From Lentinus brumalis (taxonomy: Eukaryota; Basidiomycota; Agaricomycetes; Polyporales; Polyporaceae), in assembly GCA_001792895.1 (NCBI GenBank), contig MARA01000023.1, positions 434,001-498,000 on the forward strand: 64,000 nucleotides of DNA, written 5' to 3'. Shown in pieces: positions 24,127 through 35,350 of this stretch. Every line of letters starts with the position of its first letter. The first letter of the stretch is position 1. The notes under the pieces are model-generated. The model saw nothing but the letters and a program-made list of their open reading frames with translations. It was not told the DNA's origin and searched no databases. Both the position numbers and the translations under genes were made by a program.

Positions 24127-26437
24127 TTACAGGAGTTTGGAAGCGCGGAGGTGCTCACGAAGGACCATATCCTTGACTGGAGGCAGAGTAACCTGATCAG
24201 CATCGTCGCACCTGCAATAGATCGAACGACTTACCCGCAGCAATGATACCGCCCGTGGTAGTTGTGTCCTAAGAGCAATTAAGTGATTGTCAACCAGATT
24301 GAACTCGGACTTCAGAGTGGACGTACTGTTACGGATGTGCAGAAGCCATAAAACTTCCGCGGGATAGGCGAGTGTTCCCGGTGGATAGCGCTAAATTTGC
24401 TCCGGAAGTCTAGAGCAGCAGGAGTCAAGTCTGTCATGTAGAACCAAACCGCACGCGCTTACATTTCTGCGCTACATCAGGGTCGTTTGGCCTCTCCCCG
24501 AAGCTTCGAACGTACTTGGCGAGCCGGACGCCGGACTTGAGCTTTGATTCGAGGATGTCGCACTTGTTCAGGAAGAGAACGAGGTCGACCTTCGCTAGCA
24601 TCTTGTTGGAACAGACTTCTTTCCACAAGAGCACGCTGTCCTCCTGCCGGTAGATGGTCAGATGGAACACAGTTCGAGCTGATGAGCGACACGTACCAGT
24701 CGGTTCACGCTCCTATCTTCCGCGAGAACCTGATCGAATCCCGATATTGGCGCGAGGAAGATGATGGCTATGACATCGTCGGTTATCCGCGAAAGGGATC
24801 ACACGGCGCGGTGGCTTACCATTCACTGTTCATTGGTAGTTAGACGGGGCAACACATCTTGCGAGGAAGGGATCCACGAACCATCGTCGAAGAAGGGCAC
24901 CCAGGTGGCTGGGGCAGGAGTATCAGCATATGCTGCATACAAGATGGCTATGCAATCTACTCACGCCGCTGATACGCGCTACGTCAGCAACGCGGCAGGA
25001 AGAGAGAGGAGGATACTTCTGACCTGTGAACGTGACCCGCCGACGTCGATGATACGCCATTCAGTGCCCCGCTCGTCACCAGCTTCCATGTGGAAGCTGT
25101 ATTCCGATACCCCGACAGTCTTTAGTCGGGCCCTCAACACATCGTCTATGGTGTTACGTTAACACACGCAGCCCATCATAGCCGCAACTACGCACCGTCA
25201 GACGGGTAGTATTGCAGAGAAGTCACCCGGTCGAGATCGTTGAGATAGCTGCGTCTGGTTAGCCCAGAGAGCCAGAAGTAGCACTTAGAATACTCACAAC
25301 CCGGATGTCTCTTCCAGCCGGATCTTGCGCCGTCGAAGGATCTGTCGTACAACCGGATCGTTCCACAAGGCGACGATGTCTGCGCGACAGTGGTGCAGAA
25401 CGGCCTGAGACTCGTCTACTGTCTCCTGGCCGGTGGTCCCGGCGGACTGGGGGCGACCAGAACTGCGCAGCTTCCATTGCGTGCCAGGGCGGACGAATAC
25501 CTCCGTGTTGTGGAAGGCGTGTGCCGGAGGCTGGTGGACACCCCAGCGGACGGGGACGTTACCGTTAACGCTGTTGCTCCCGCCATAGCCGAGAGTCGTA
25601 GCTTCAGTCTCATTCGGAGGGACGAGTTTGGCGATGAGCAGGGATTCTACATGCCGAAGAGGATACAAGTGCCGTCGAACTTCTTCCAGGTGTGGCGGAA
25701 GCGCGATGTGGTGCTCGGACTCCGAGTCGGAGTCAGGATCAGAGGTGTATGGTGTTGACGGGTAGACATCACGCCGCCGGATGTCGGTGAGGGTATCCAA
25801 GATGGAGTTGATGGAGCGTACGATGTTGAGTTGGATGACCGCACGCCAGAGAACGCGTTCCTCACGAAACGCGTTGGGGGTATATAGCCGTTGGAATTCT
25901 AGAAGAACGGGTCAGTAATGAAGAAGCCGGAGAATGCGGAAGGTGTGGGCGCGGTTGGCTGGGAGACCCATGGAAGGCAGGACATAGAGCGGGGCCGCGA
26001 AGTGAGCCTGGCCTTGAGGCGAGCCGTGGTTCATAGAACGGCGGACCATGGTGACTTGCGTGGATGTCGATCCCTCGGTCACAGGAACACGCCCGCATGC
26101 CCGCACTCACCTATCGCGCTCAGGACGATGGAAGACTACTCACGTCGCAGTGTGGTGGATTTGCCTGGGGACACAAGGATTGATATAGTACTGGGATGCG
26201 TGTAGACAGATGGAACGGACCTGACTCGCTCTGGCCGAGAAGCAGAAGGCGGACGATCTTCTGTTTCTTGCGCTGCTGTTTCTCCTGGCGAATTGCCTCG
26301 TCTATGGCATGGCTGACGCGCTTTGCGGCCTCCTCGTCGGCTAAGCGGGAAGCCTTCTCCTCCTCTGTCTCGTCTATGGGCGGTCTGAGGGCTGCGGCGA
26401 GCGGGTCGCGGTCTGGGGGTTCGCGGGAGGCGGGCAT
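24127..26437 (-). CDS. Atypical heterotrimeric G-protein alpha subunit, complete copy
   Basis: GTP-binding switch of receptor signalling at the plasma membrane. Exons joined in phase give: charged N-terminus from MPASREPPDRDPL; P-loop GQSESGKST at residues 68-76 (split by an intron inside it); a helical domain with a Ser/Asp-rich insert (DSDSESEHH); switch I RARLKTVGVSEYSF; switch II DVGGSRSQ, where Ser replaces the catalytic Gln; FFDD-VNAIIFLAPISGFDQ; FLNKCD (guanine binding); FYGFCTSVT then DTTTTGGIIAA; and an end VKDMVLREHLRASKLL. About ten introns. N-terminal MGxxxS myristoylation signal is absent from this start; an in-frame ATG at 26527 is an alternative. It is the left member of three tandem copies and the only one with a full C-terminus. 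Confidence 0.88.
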
Positions 26438-26527
26438 GGCGAGCGGGGGTGCGCGCGGGGAGACGGCGGGGACGCGAGGGGAAGCAGAGGGAGGAGGAGA
26501 TGCGGAGAGCGAAAAGATGACAGACAT

Positions 26528-27755
26528 ATGAACGCTCGCTGCAAGGCCAAGGGACGGTAGCAGAGACGCCCAGCGCGTCGCCGTCCGAGTCCGGCGGCTC
26601 TCCCGGAATTTCACCTTGGCCCAAACCGTCTCCAGTTGCAATCAACACCGCCTGCCCTGTGCACACGCCCTCCACGCAGCCAGACTCCACGCCGCTGCCC
26701 GCTCACGGCGCTGCCCTCCTCTCCCTCTCGCGTCTGCCTCGCACACCCCAACGGCCACCTCCGACCCACGTCCCCGTCCGCCCGCGCCGGGGGTCTGTCT
26801 GCACACGGACTCCGCTGCGACGCGTTGCGACGCGTCGTGCAAGACAGTGATCTCGCACAACGCTCCCGGGACTGTCGAGTGATTGAACGCGTGGGCGAAC
26901 GCACGCTGTGGTGAGTGTCTGCGCATTCAGCGCATATCTTCCAACCCACCCATCCTACCGCCCTCGCAAACTGCTCATTCGAAAGCCACGATGCTCCTCT
27001 ACGTGTCTCCTACGTCTCCACGTCTCGCCCCCTTGAGCGAAATATGCCGCAAACAGCCCCTCAATCTCCCACATACCCATCCCGCCCTCCATCTCGAGCG
27101 ACGCATCCCATCCTCACCCTCAATGTCTCACTCGTCGCGCATGACGTGTACGCACAGGCCCAGCTCGTTTCGCGCGAGTCGAGCCGGCCGTTCATCACCC
27201 ACGACCGTCTCTCTGCCGCGACCGAGACAAGATCGCCTATTCCTCCCCGATACTCATCGTATCCGCATGAAACTAGCCGCATCCGACGCGCGCGACGTGT
27301 ACGAACCCGGCTATATGCTTCGTCTCGTGGGGCGTCAAGATCTCGCTCTCCCGTCGCACGTTCTCTCGTGGGACCTGGCTAGGTAAGACACCCCGCACGA
27401 TCTCGCCACGAGCGGACACAGTGCTGACGCAATTGTGTCCTCCAGCATCTATGAGCACCCCGTCAACGTCTCCCACCGTCTCACGGCGATCTGACGACGT
27501 CAAAAGTCGCCTCGCCATCGTTGATTTCATTGCTCTCAGGGACGGAGACCCTCGTCGCGCCGTGCCACGAGGCCTGCAGCCGCCGCCTGCGCAACTCGAG
27601 CAACCCCTCCAGGTCTCCTCTCCTCTCAGGAAGCGTCCGGCAAGCTGCCGTGCCGCCGTCTTCGCAGCCTCGCGGTCCCCGCCGCCGCGCGGGCAAACAG
27701 AACTCCCGGCACATCTCCCCACCCCGCCGTCGTCTGGCACTCAAACTCGCCACAC
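26528..27755. other. Ga upstream region of unit 1, diverged between units
   Basis: Corresponds to 37238-38447 in unit 2, with many indels, several not multiples of three. It must hold the Ga promoter. A plus-strand frame that is open in unit 2 is broken here. Confidence 0.5.
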
Positions 27756-30700
27756 GCGCTCCATGCACCATCTCGCACCAGACGCACCGCACCCGGGGCC
27801 GGTCCGCAGAGGTCGACAAAGTCGCGTTCCATCGCGATTTCATGGGCCCCCGCAAATCACGTCTCCTCCCGGCGTCCGCTTGCTTCGGCCCCCTCCGCGA
27901 ACACGTCCGGGAGGATGCGGAGGTCGCACGGACTCAAGACGACCCGGTTTCAGACGTGTGCGGCCGCTTTCAACATGTCAAGATTCAACTTCGCGGCCTG
28001 CGTGCGACTAGCGAGCTCGCGGTGGTCACGGACAGCTCGCGAGGCAAGTCGAACGCGTTCTCTTTGTGCTGAAGCCTGACATGCGTGGCTTCGGAGGGCA
28101 GGACGCGGCGCCGGGCGGGGAGGACGCCGAGTCGCAGCTCTCCGAAGCCGTGCATCCCAGCTGTACAACGGGCGGGCTTGCTCACGGACAGCTCGTTGAG
28201 CGTGGCAAGCGGCCGGCTTGCGAGTACGCGGCGTTCTGGGACTGTCGTCAGCAGGACGGGGACTCCGGAGTCGCACGCGTTATGCGTTCGGACAAGGCAG
28301 CTCGAAGGAGACGGTACGTACCGGGTCGTTTGTTGAACCATGTACGTAGCTACGCGCACAATATATCTCTTCCAGAGGCTAGAGGGACTCCTGTTAGTGC
28401 TAGGCCGAGACGACGCGAAGTAGAGTGACTTACCAGATTACCAGGGCTTTCCAGTCTCTGATACGTCCGAGGGAACGCCGACGCCGAGCGGCCGAGCAGA
28501 CGGCGATCCTAGCAGCAAGGTCAGTCAGTATTCTTCCGTAACATGTAGTCTATGTACTCACGCGCGAACTTAGATCCACGTCAACATCTAGACGAACAGT
28601 CGTCACGTCGACGCGCGGCCAGACACGCCTCAGGTGAACGACGTGTACTCGCAGGAACGATCTGTGCGTATGTGCAAGTCGAGTCAGCTCGGGTCGTGTT
28701 GCACTCGAGAGCGCTGACGTACGTGCAAGACTCGGGTGTCGTTTCGCCTTTCGACACCCGACGGCGTCGTTGCCAGCCCACTTCAAAGCAGGCAGCCCGA
28801 GTCGAAGTACCGTGACATCCGCACGCTGCGTCGGCGGGTGCGGCTCAAGGTATGTCTCGAGTCCCATCCACAGCCTCAGCGTCCTTACTGAGTCGAGCAT
28901 TCCTGGAAGGACGTGTTTGAGCCAGGACGACATGCTGAACAGTCGGGCCGTACCGAGGCTCGCGACGACACCGTCTATCCCGGCCGCTATCCGACGTGCC
29001 AGCCTCGCCGAGGGGTGCCAGAACGGACTCAAGGCGAAAACGTTATCTGCAGTGTTAGGTACGTCGCGGCAAGGTCATCAATGCGAGCACTTCTACGAAA
29101 AGCAACAGGTCACTCACCGGGTGTGTCGCAGGTCTACGAGACGTACATCTATGATGCGGTCCTGGTCAGCCGAAGTACTCAGATACGAGAACTCGATACT
29201 GACCGCGTCTGACGGCATGTCTAGATGTCGCACGCGACACGAGAGGACAGATCTGTCACCTGTGCGATGGGTAAGCGGACATCCATACCGACTGCGCGGC
29301 GTTCCAGTTGCTTACATCTCGCTTGTAGCGCACTTGCCAGCTAGGAACGTGTGCGTGATTTGCCGCGGTTAAGAGTCCGGCATAGGGCCGACGGATCGCC
29401 TGGTCTCCTGTGCAAGAAGATCGTGCGTGCGAAGGGTCAGTGCTGTTACAGCACTGGCAACGAAGCAACGCTCACCAGCCAATCGCACGCAAGCCCGGGC
29501 TTCTGTTGACCTAGGCGAAGCTTCCGGCATGTCGGTTTCTGTACCTGAGCCCTCCTGGGTAACCGGTCAGTTCAAAGGTACGCTGTCTAGCTGTCGCTGC
29601 GGACGTGCCTGACTGTCCTTATCCAGAACGAAGCTGATGCTGTGAGAACGCACTTCACACTGCAAGTAAGTACCCCTCGTACAACTACACAAAGGCGGAG
29701 ACAGCGTACCTCCAGAGGGATATGCGAGTCGCGTGCGGAAAGCTCAGTTCGAGATCTCGGCAGAGTCTGGATCTGCGCAAATGCAAGACAGCTTGTGGAA
29801 GCGACGGGTATTCGGTCACAGTACGTGCCTCGGCGTGCGGAGCATTTGCCAGGAACCGATGGACGTCGCACACACGAGCCTTGGCTCTCAGGTACAACAG
29901 ATGGTTCGCGAACATCGAGCCTAGTGTAGTTTCGTAAGTGCTGTATAGGCCATGCGAACGCGCTGTATCTGACATACGGCGTTCCTGGATACCGACGAGA
30001 GCGTCCGCCATCCTCCTCCAGGTCAGGAATGCCGGCAGACGGGCCCTGTTGACGGTAGCGAGACACGCGCGCCGTGTTCTCGAAGGCGAGCATTCCCTTC
30101 TAATTCGGCGACGTGCGTCCCTGTACATATCGCTGTTGTGTCAGCTGTGCGTCGTGTCGGAATGGAGAGACATGACATACGTGTAGAGCCTCTCGGGAGG
30201 TTTGCGGCGTCACGGTGCTGTTCTGCCTCTCGCTGGGCGGCGACTTGCAAGGTGACCGGATTCCACTGAGTTCCGAATGAGTGTTCATACGCTGACAGCG
30301 AGACCGGTAGTAGGACGAGGGACGCACCTATGGTGGAACCCCGCTATGCGAACAGCGTGCTGCGTGCCTGACGAGATGAGTAAGCTCGAGCTGCAACAGC
30401 GAGACCAAACACTCACCTCTATGTTGGGCCAGAGCATAGGATCCTCTAGCCGAGCACAACCCGGCCAAACCCGACGCAGGCTCGCCGCACTTCATCGGAC
30501 CGGCGGTTAGGTGGAAGCGGCGCGACGAGATTCGTGAGAGGCGAGTCTAGACTAGTCCTTTCATGGGGTCACCACATGCGTACGTCTAAGCACATAGAAC
30601 ACACTCACAGTATGATGCTCGTCTTGACGCTGCGAGGACAAGGGGCGAGGGCAGACGGCCCGAGCACCGTGCCCACGGTGGGCGACCGTAGCCGAGATAC

Positions 30701-33700
30701 CGATCTGAGCGAGCGTTGAGTCAGATCTCCTTGCTATACAGACAGAACGGCCGACTTACTCAGAGCAAATTGGGGTTCCTGAGTCTCATGCGATGTCATC
30801 TACCGCTGCCGTGTCCGAAATAACCTCGGGTGCCAGCCGGGCAAGATCCCTAGCCCGAGTGCACGGAGGCGCTCTTCGTAGTAATACACGAGGACATGCA
30901 GCGCGTATGACACAGATGCCGACGTGCCTGTATACTCCTGTAGCGTCAATCACTTGTTCCGACACATGAATGCAACGTCGACGTACCTCGAGAGAGACTT
31001 TGAGTACCTGTCGGATGGCATGAGTAAGTAAGCTGTCAAGATATGCACACAGATGTAATAGACGTACCCCATATCAATACCATGACGTCCGGGTAAGGCT
31101 GGATTATCGCGCATGATATCAGTTAGTAACCTGCAACCGCCACTATCAACACCGGGGACTCACTTTGCACTAAGTAATCGAGAGTGCTGCAAGAACGAAA
31201 GAATGCGGTCAAAGTTAGCCATAACATGATGTCAGGTGCAGAATAGAGAAACTTACCGAGTTATGAGCGTGCCGTGTGTGCGCATCGCACAGAGGTCAAA
31301 GCATACAGACTGAAAGGAAACTGGATGTAGTAAAGGGAATGGGGCTGCGACTCGAGAGTGCGGAGAAGAAGCAGAGGAAAGATGCAGACTTCGGGGTGCT
31401 GATAAAAGAGAGGATATAATAGAGAGAAAGGGGAGGAACGTGAGAGGGGAGGGAATGGGTGCCGATGCTGTCGTCAACTGGTCAGAGTACTTATAGACCG
31501 AGGAACGGGTCCGTGCACATACACATCGCACGATGCCCGTCTTCCAAAGGCGAGACTCATCCGGAGCTTGTGCCGGTCACCACATCAGTACGTCAACAGA
31601 GTTCCAGGCCTGCTCAGGTCCGAGCCAACCAGGGGACGACACGGGCAGACAAAGGAGCATGTGGGGGAACCGTGAGTATGCCCAGAGGGCTGAAACGCAA
31701 GTTCTGACTTCTGGCCGCCCTCCGAAGTCGCGTAACTGGTAGGGCGGTACTCGGGTAAGCTTATGAGCGCTCGGATCTTGATGGCTCAATTATTGCTGCC
31801 CGCTGCCGTCGTACATTTGTCGGAGTGGGGCAGGAGGAGAGGGTCCAAGAAGGCTCCATTTCGCAAGCTTTCTGTTTACTTTGGGGTACTGGTGGTGTCA
31901 CATTCAGTCTAGGGTTATCATTTCAGCACTTCGGCTATCTGAGAGTGGAGAGCAAAGGCCGTTAGCATGTATACCAGCTCGAACTTTGCATCAGGACAAG
32001 CAAGGTTATGCTGGAGCATTGCTCCTGTTGTTATGGTTTCCTGACAGAAGACAGAGTTTGTTGCCCAATTATAGAACATACCTTGACTTTCTTGAGGCTG
32101 TGGGATAATCAGAAAGTATGGTCTTGAGATGCGGACGAGCGGGATATCCGAAAGAAGTTGCAATGCGTACGAGCGCCCGGCGGTAGTGCTAGCCTCGTGC
32201 CGACCGCCGCACCCTTATTGGGCTACCGACTGGCTTCGCTTACTTGGGGTCACTTTCACAGCATTGTATTAGCAAACTGCGAACTCGAGTCCTGGGTGTC
32301 ACTTCGTACAATAGGCTGGGGCGGGTTTACAAGGTTCTGTAGGCTTGACCTTCCCTCAACCACAGCAGCTCGCACACTGAGGTTTTGACTCACTCTACTG
32401 ACAATCTACTTGACTCAGTTTGGCTTCTACATATGTACTACACTGGCATACTGCCTGCAAGGGTGCGGAGGTCTGCTGGTATGTGGTATCCAGCATAGGA
32501 CGGCGGACATGCCGCAGATGATGTCTGCGGGCTGCCGTTTCAGGAATCTTCTATGCCGGCGGTTGGGAACTGACGGAGTTGCAGCGGAGGTATTTTTGCC
32601 TGGTTTTGCGCCCCGGCTCTGAGTCTGAACCTTGTGAGCCGCTTGACAAGCGGCGGCATCGTGGCATGACAACGCTGGCGAGGTCGAGAACCTGCACGCC
32701 GCACCTTCATGCTGATAGTTTCCAAAGTCCTGTTCTCAGCATCCTTATGCTTTGCTCCTGTGCTCACTCAGATGGCCAGGAAGTCAGCCGAACGGGCAGG
32801 GAGACGGAGGGACATGGCAGCAGGTCGGAATTGCACGGATATTATTAACCATCAGCCGCACTGATTTTGGCATTGACCCGCAAACCCCTTCTAGACCGCA
32901 CAGGCTCAGTACGTAAAACATGGTCAGACTCACTAATGACTCCTCTCCCCGTCGACGTGGCAGTGGGATCATGGCAGGAACCCTTGTCAACGTCCCTCAT
33001 CCATCCAGCTCACCGCACACTGTTCTCCCGCCGCTCAGCCAGGCTCTGGGCCACATTCTACCCATACACTCTCGTATCGCAGAGCCTGCTCCCCACATCC
33101 CTGTCTCGAGTTTCCGGCATATTGTCTGGCCGCTCGGCCGCTTTGTACAGAGTCTCAGCAGCGGTAAGCCGACCTGTATTTTCCGTGCGTGCATTGACCG
33201 ACCTTCTGGATAAGCTACTGGAACAAGTCAGAGGAGCAGCCGCACGGTGACGGAGTCTGCGGACGCAGTCCGTAGCACATCCGCCGCTGAACATCCCTTG
33301 ACATCTCCTGACTCACCGCACGCGCGAACTTCGATGATGCAGAGTCATCGGCTCGAGGCCGGGACGTCTGTGAAGGGTGATGCCGAATGCTTGAGTATAG
33401 CAAATTGTGAGTACACCTGCAACCCTCATGTATTTCGCGACAGCTCACTCACCAAACAGGACAGGAAAGCTTTGCGGACTACCGTCCCAGCACGCGTGGA
33501 CGGGAGATGCACTGCAGAACTACTGATCACGTACCAGTGGCCGCATCACTGCCGCTGCGCGATTTGCAGGACGGTGAGCTCCGCGGCGATTGTGTCGTGG
33601 GATACAAGACTCGCCGGAGTTTGCAGGTCGTGGGGTACTTCTCCCATATGTAGCTGTCTTTCTCGCGACTCGGAGGTCGCCATCAGCACGCGCAAGATTG

Positions 33701-34854
33701 TTTGTTCCACGCAAGGTGCCAGCCCGACCTCGTAACGGCCTCAGATAGTGAGTTGTTTCGTGACTGTTTCTCGCACGAACGCAGACTCACGATGCCGTCG
33801 CAGGCATGCTCTTGCTGCCCGACATCCCCGCAGAAGTGTCCGCGTCCACCGGACGAGTACAGAGACGTCGAAAGGTGAGTTTGTCCACGGCTCTGTCCTT
33901 CATACTCGCGAGACTTACCTGTACTTCAGGCAACGTTCTTCGCCCGGCTTCAGCCCTTGGATCCGCGACTCACCGTCTCGAACTCACCGGCAGGAGCCAG
34001 CGTGCCCCCACATCAACATCCCGGACAGGTTACGAGGTGGCACACCTCCGCCGTGTTCTGTCCGTCTGCGGGTCATCTGGCACGCCCGGCGGGGTACTCC
34101 GACGTCGCAGCTCACCGCCACGGTCAAGGATTGTCGCCGGCAGGCTCACCAAGTTCGGCGGAGGCGATCCAGCACCGCGACGGCATTCTGCCGCGTCTGT
34201 ACTTCAGACGACGCGTCTGCGAGCCGTCTGGTTCTAGTGACTCGGCAGGGTAAGTACCTTGAGTCCGCCACTCATCGTTCACTCTCCCAAGCGGCACGAG
34301 TACTTGCACGCCAGGCAGAACAGCGACGATCGTCAGCTCGCAAACTCGTGCGTCTTCTCTGCGCGAGACTTGCCTTGTATGTGCACTGACCTTCCCGATC
34401 TAGCAGGGTGACGTCACGCGTCTGGGCGACGCGTGCAAGAGCAAACGAGCGAGCGAGAGAACGGGAGGCTGCGCACAAAGGCAACGGGAGGTCGCGCAGG
34501 GAAGCTTGCTAGACGTGATGCGGCGGTGCGGCCAAGGTACGAGGTCTCACTTACTTCAAGTTCATGCCATGTCCTCCTGCGCGCGCGCAGTGTCTCTCCT
34601 CCACGGCCACCGGCAGCGGCAAGCTCACTGCTGCTGTTCCGCACCGTTGGCGGCGTACCTGTGCGCGCGTATATGCGGCCTATCCGGAGCGAGAAGAGCA
34701 CAAAGAGCCGGGGAAGCTGAGGGTCGACGGGGCGGAGGTTGCAGGCGCAGACAGAGGAGGCTTGCACGGGGACAAGCCTCAGTAGCGGCTCAGTCGGTGA
34801 GCATCGCGTCTACAGAGCGCGTGGGGGAGGAGGAGGCGAGCGACGGGAGGCGGC
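27756..34854. repeat. Core of unit 1, apparently identical to 38448-45546
   Basis: About 7.1 kb in which every frame, indel position and line I compared agrees with unit 2. Short canonical-looking introns and open frames are frequent on both strands, but no domain is recognised. One gene model is given at 30446-31285. Nothing resembling a transposase, reverse transcriptase or terminal inverted repeat was found. Confidence 0.85.
30446..31285 (-). CDS. Hypothetical spliced gene in the duplicated core, copy 1
   Basis: Eight exons (31257-31285, 31164-31186, 31068-31098, 30987-31032, 30865-30937, 30760-30778, 30609-30704, 30446-30551) sum to 423 nt, 140 residues, with agreeing phases. Several introns are classic: GTAAGT...GCTAACT...CAG, and one with a TACTAAC branch site. 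The protein starts MRTHGTLITRTLDYL, includes ASVSYALHVLVYYYEERLR and ends GFGRVVLG. No family is recognised. Upstream, a pyrimidine-rich stretch with TATTATAT (near 31410) could be a promoter. Other frames through the same DNA also look protein-like, so the model may be wrong, especially from exon 5 on. Confidence 0.3.
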
Positions 34855-35350
34855 GAGGTGGTGGTCGAGAGCAGAGTCGCAGGGCCGGGCTCTCCGCGCG
34901 CAAGTCCACGGAATAGGCGCCCGTGCGCCGACCGCGGATTTGGACGCTGCGCGGGTCTCGTCTGCGCGGACTGGACGGCCGGGGGTAGTGTAGAAGCTGC
35001 GCCATCGTCTGCGTACCAGCCATATGTACTGTACCGTCGCACGAATACACGAGTGTCCCCGGACTTCCTGGTGTGCTCCTCCGTCCGCCGCCAGCCACGC
35101 ACACCATCTCGTGTACCCGTCCTACTGCCCTCTACGCCCCCTGTGCCCTCTACAGCCCCCAGAGCACCCTATCTAACGCGTTATTTCTCTGGCAGGCTGC
35201 CACCCGCCACGAGGCTACCCACCGCCGCCGGCTAGATGCGTCCGACCTCGGCTAGATCGCAGATCATCGCCCGCAACGCACACGAGTTCGCAGCCACGAA
35301 AATATATTTCTTCTGCTCTGCTACATGCACGCCCGCCCGCACTCGTCCGC
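34855..35350. other. Tail of unit 1, with 19-bp repeat and the new C-terminal exon for the next Ga copy
   Basis: Diverged from 45547-46063 in unit 2 by several substitutions and a repeat-number difference. It carries about two copies of a CCCTCTACAGCCCCCTGTG unit at 35128-35164. The minus strand of 35232-35350 is open and is read as the tail of truncated Ga copy 2. Confidence 0.6.

Larger units (their letters stand above)
24584..35350. repeat. Tandem segmental duplication, unit 1 (~10.77 kb)
   Basis: The unit begins at a GTCGACC within the Ga gene and runs through the Ga 5' part, its promoter, a ~7.1-kb core and a short tail to the next GTCGACC at 35351. Unit 2 repeats the same order with an offset of 10,692 bases across the core. 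The shared sequence differs in the Ga part and promoter by scattered substitutions and small indels. Confidence 0.92.

Noticed and set aside
28066..34916. Many long plus- and minus-strand frames in the duplicated core, for example 147-168 residues near 29587-30128
   Set aside because: Up to three overlapping frames on the same strand look equally protein-like, as GC-rich DNA often does. None has a family match, so only the model with agreeing splice phases is listed.
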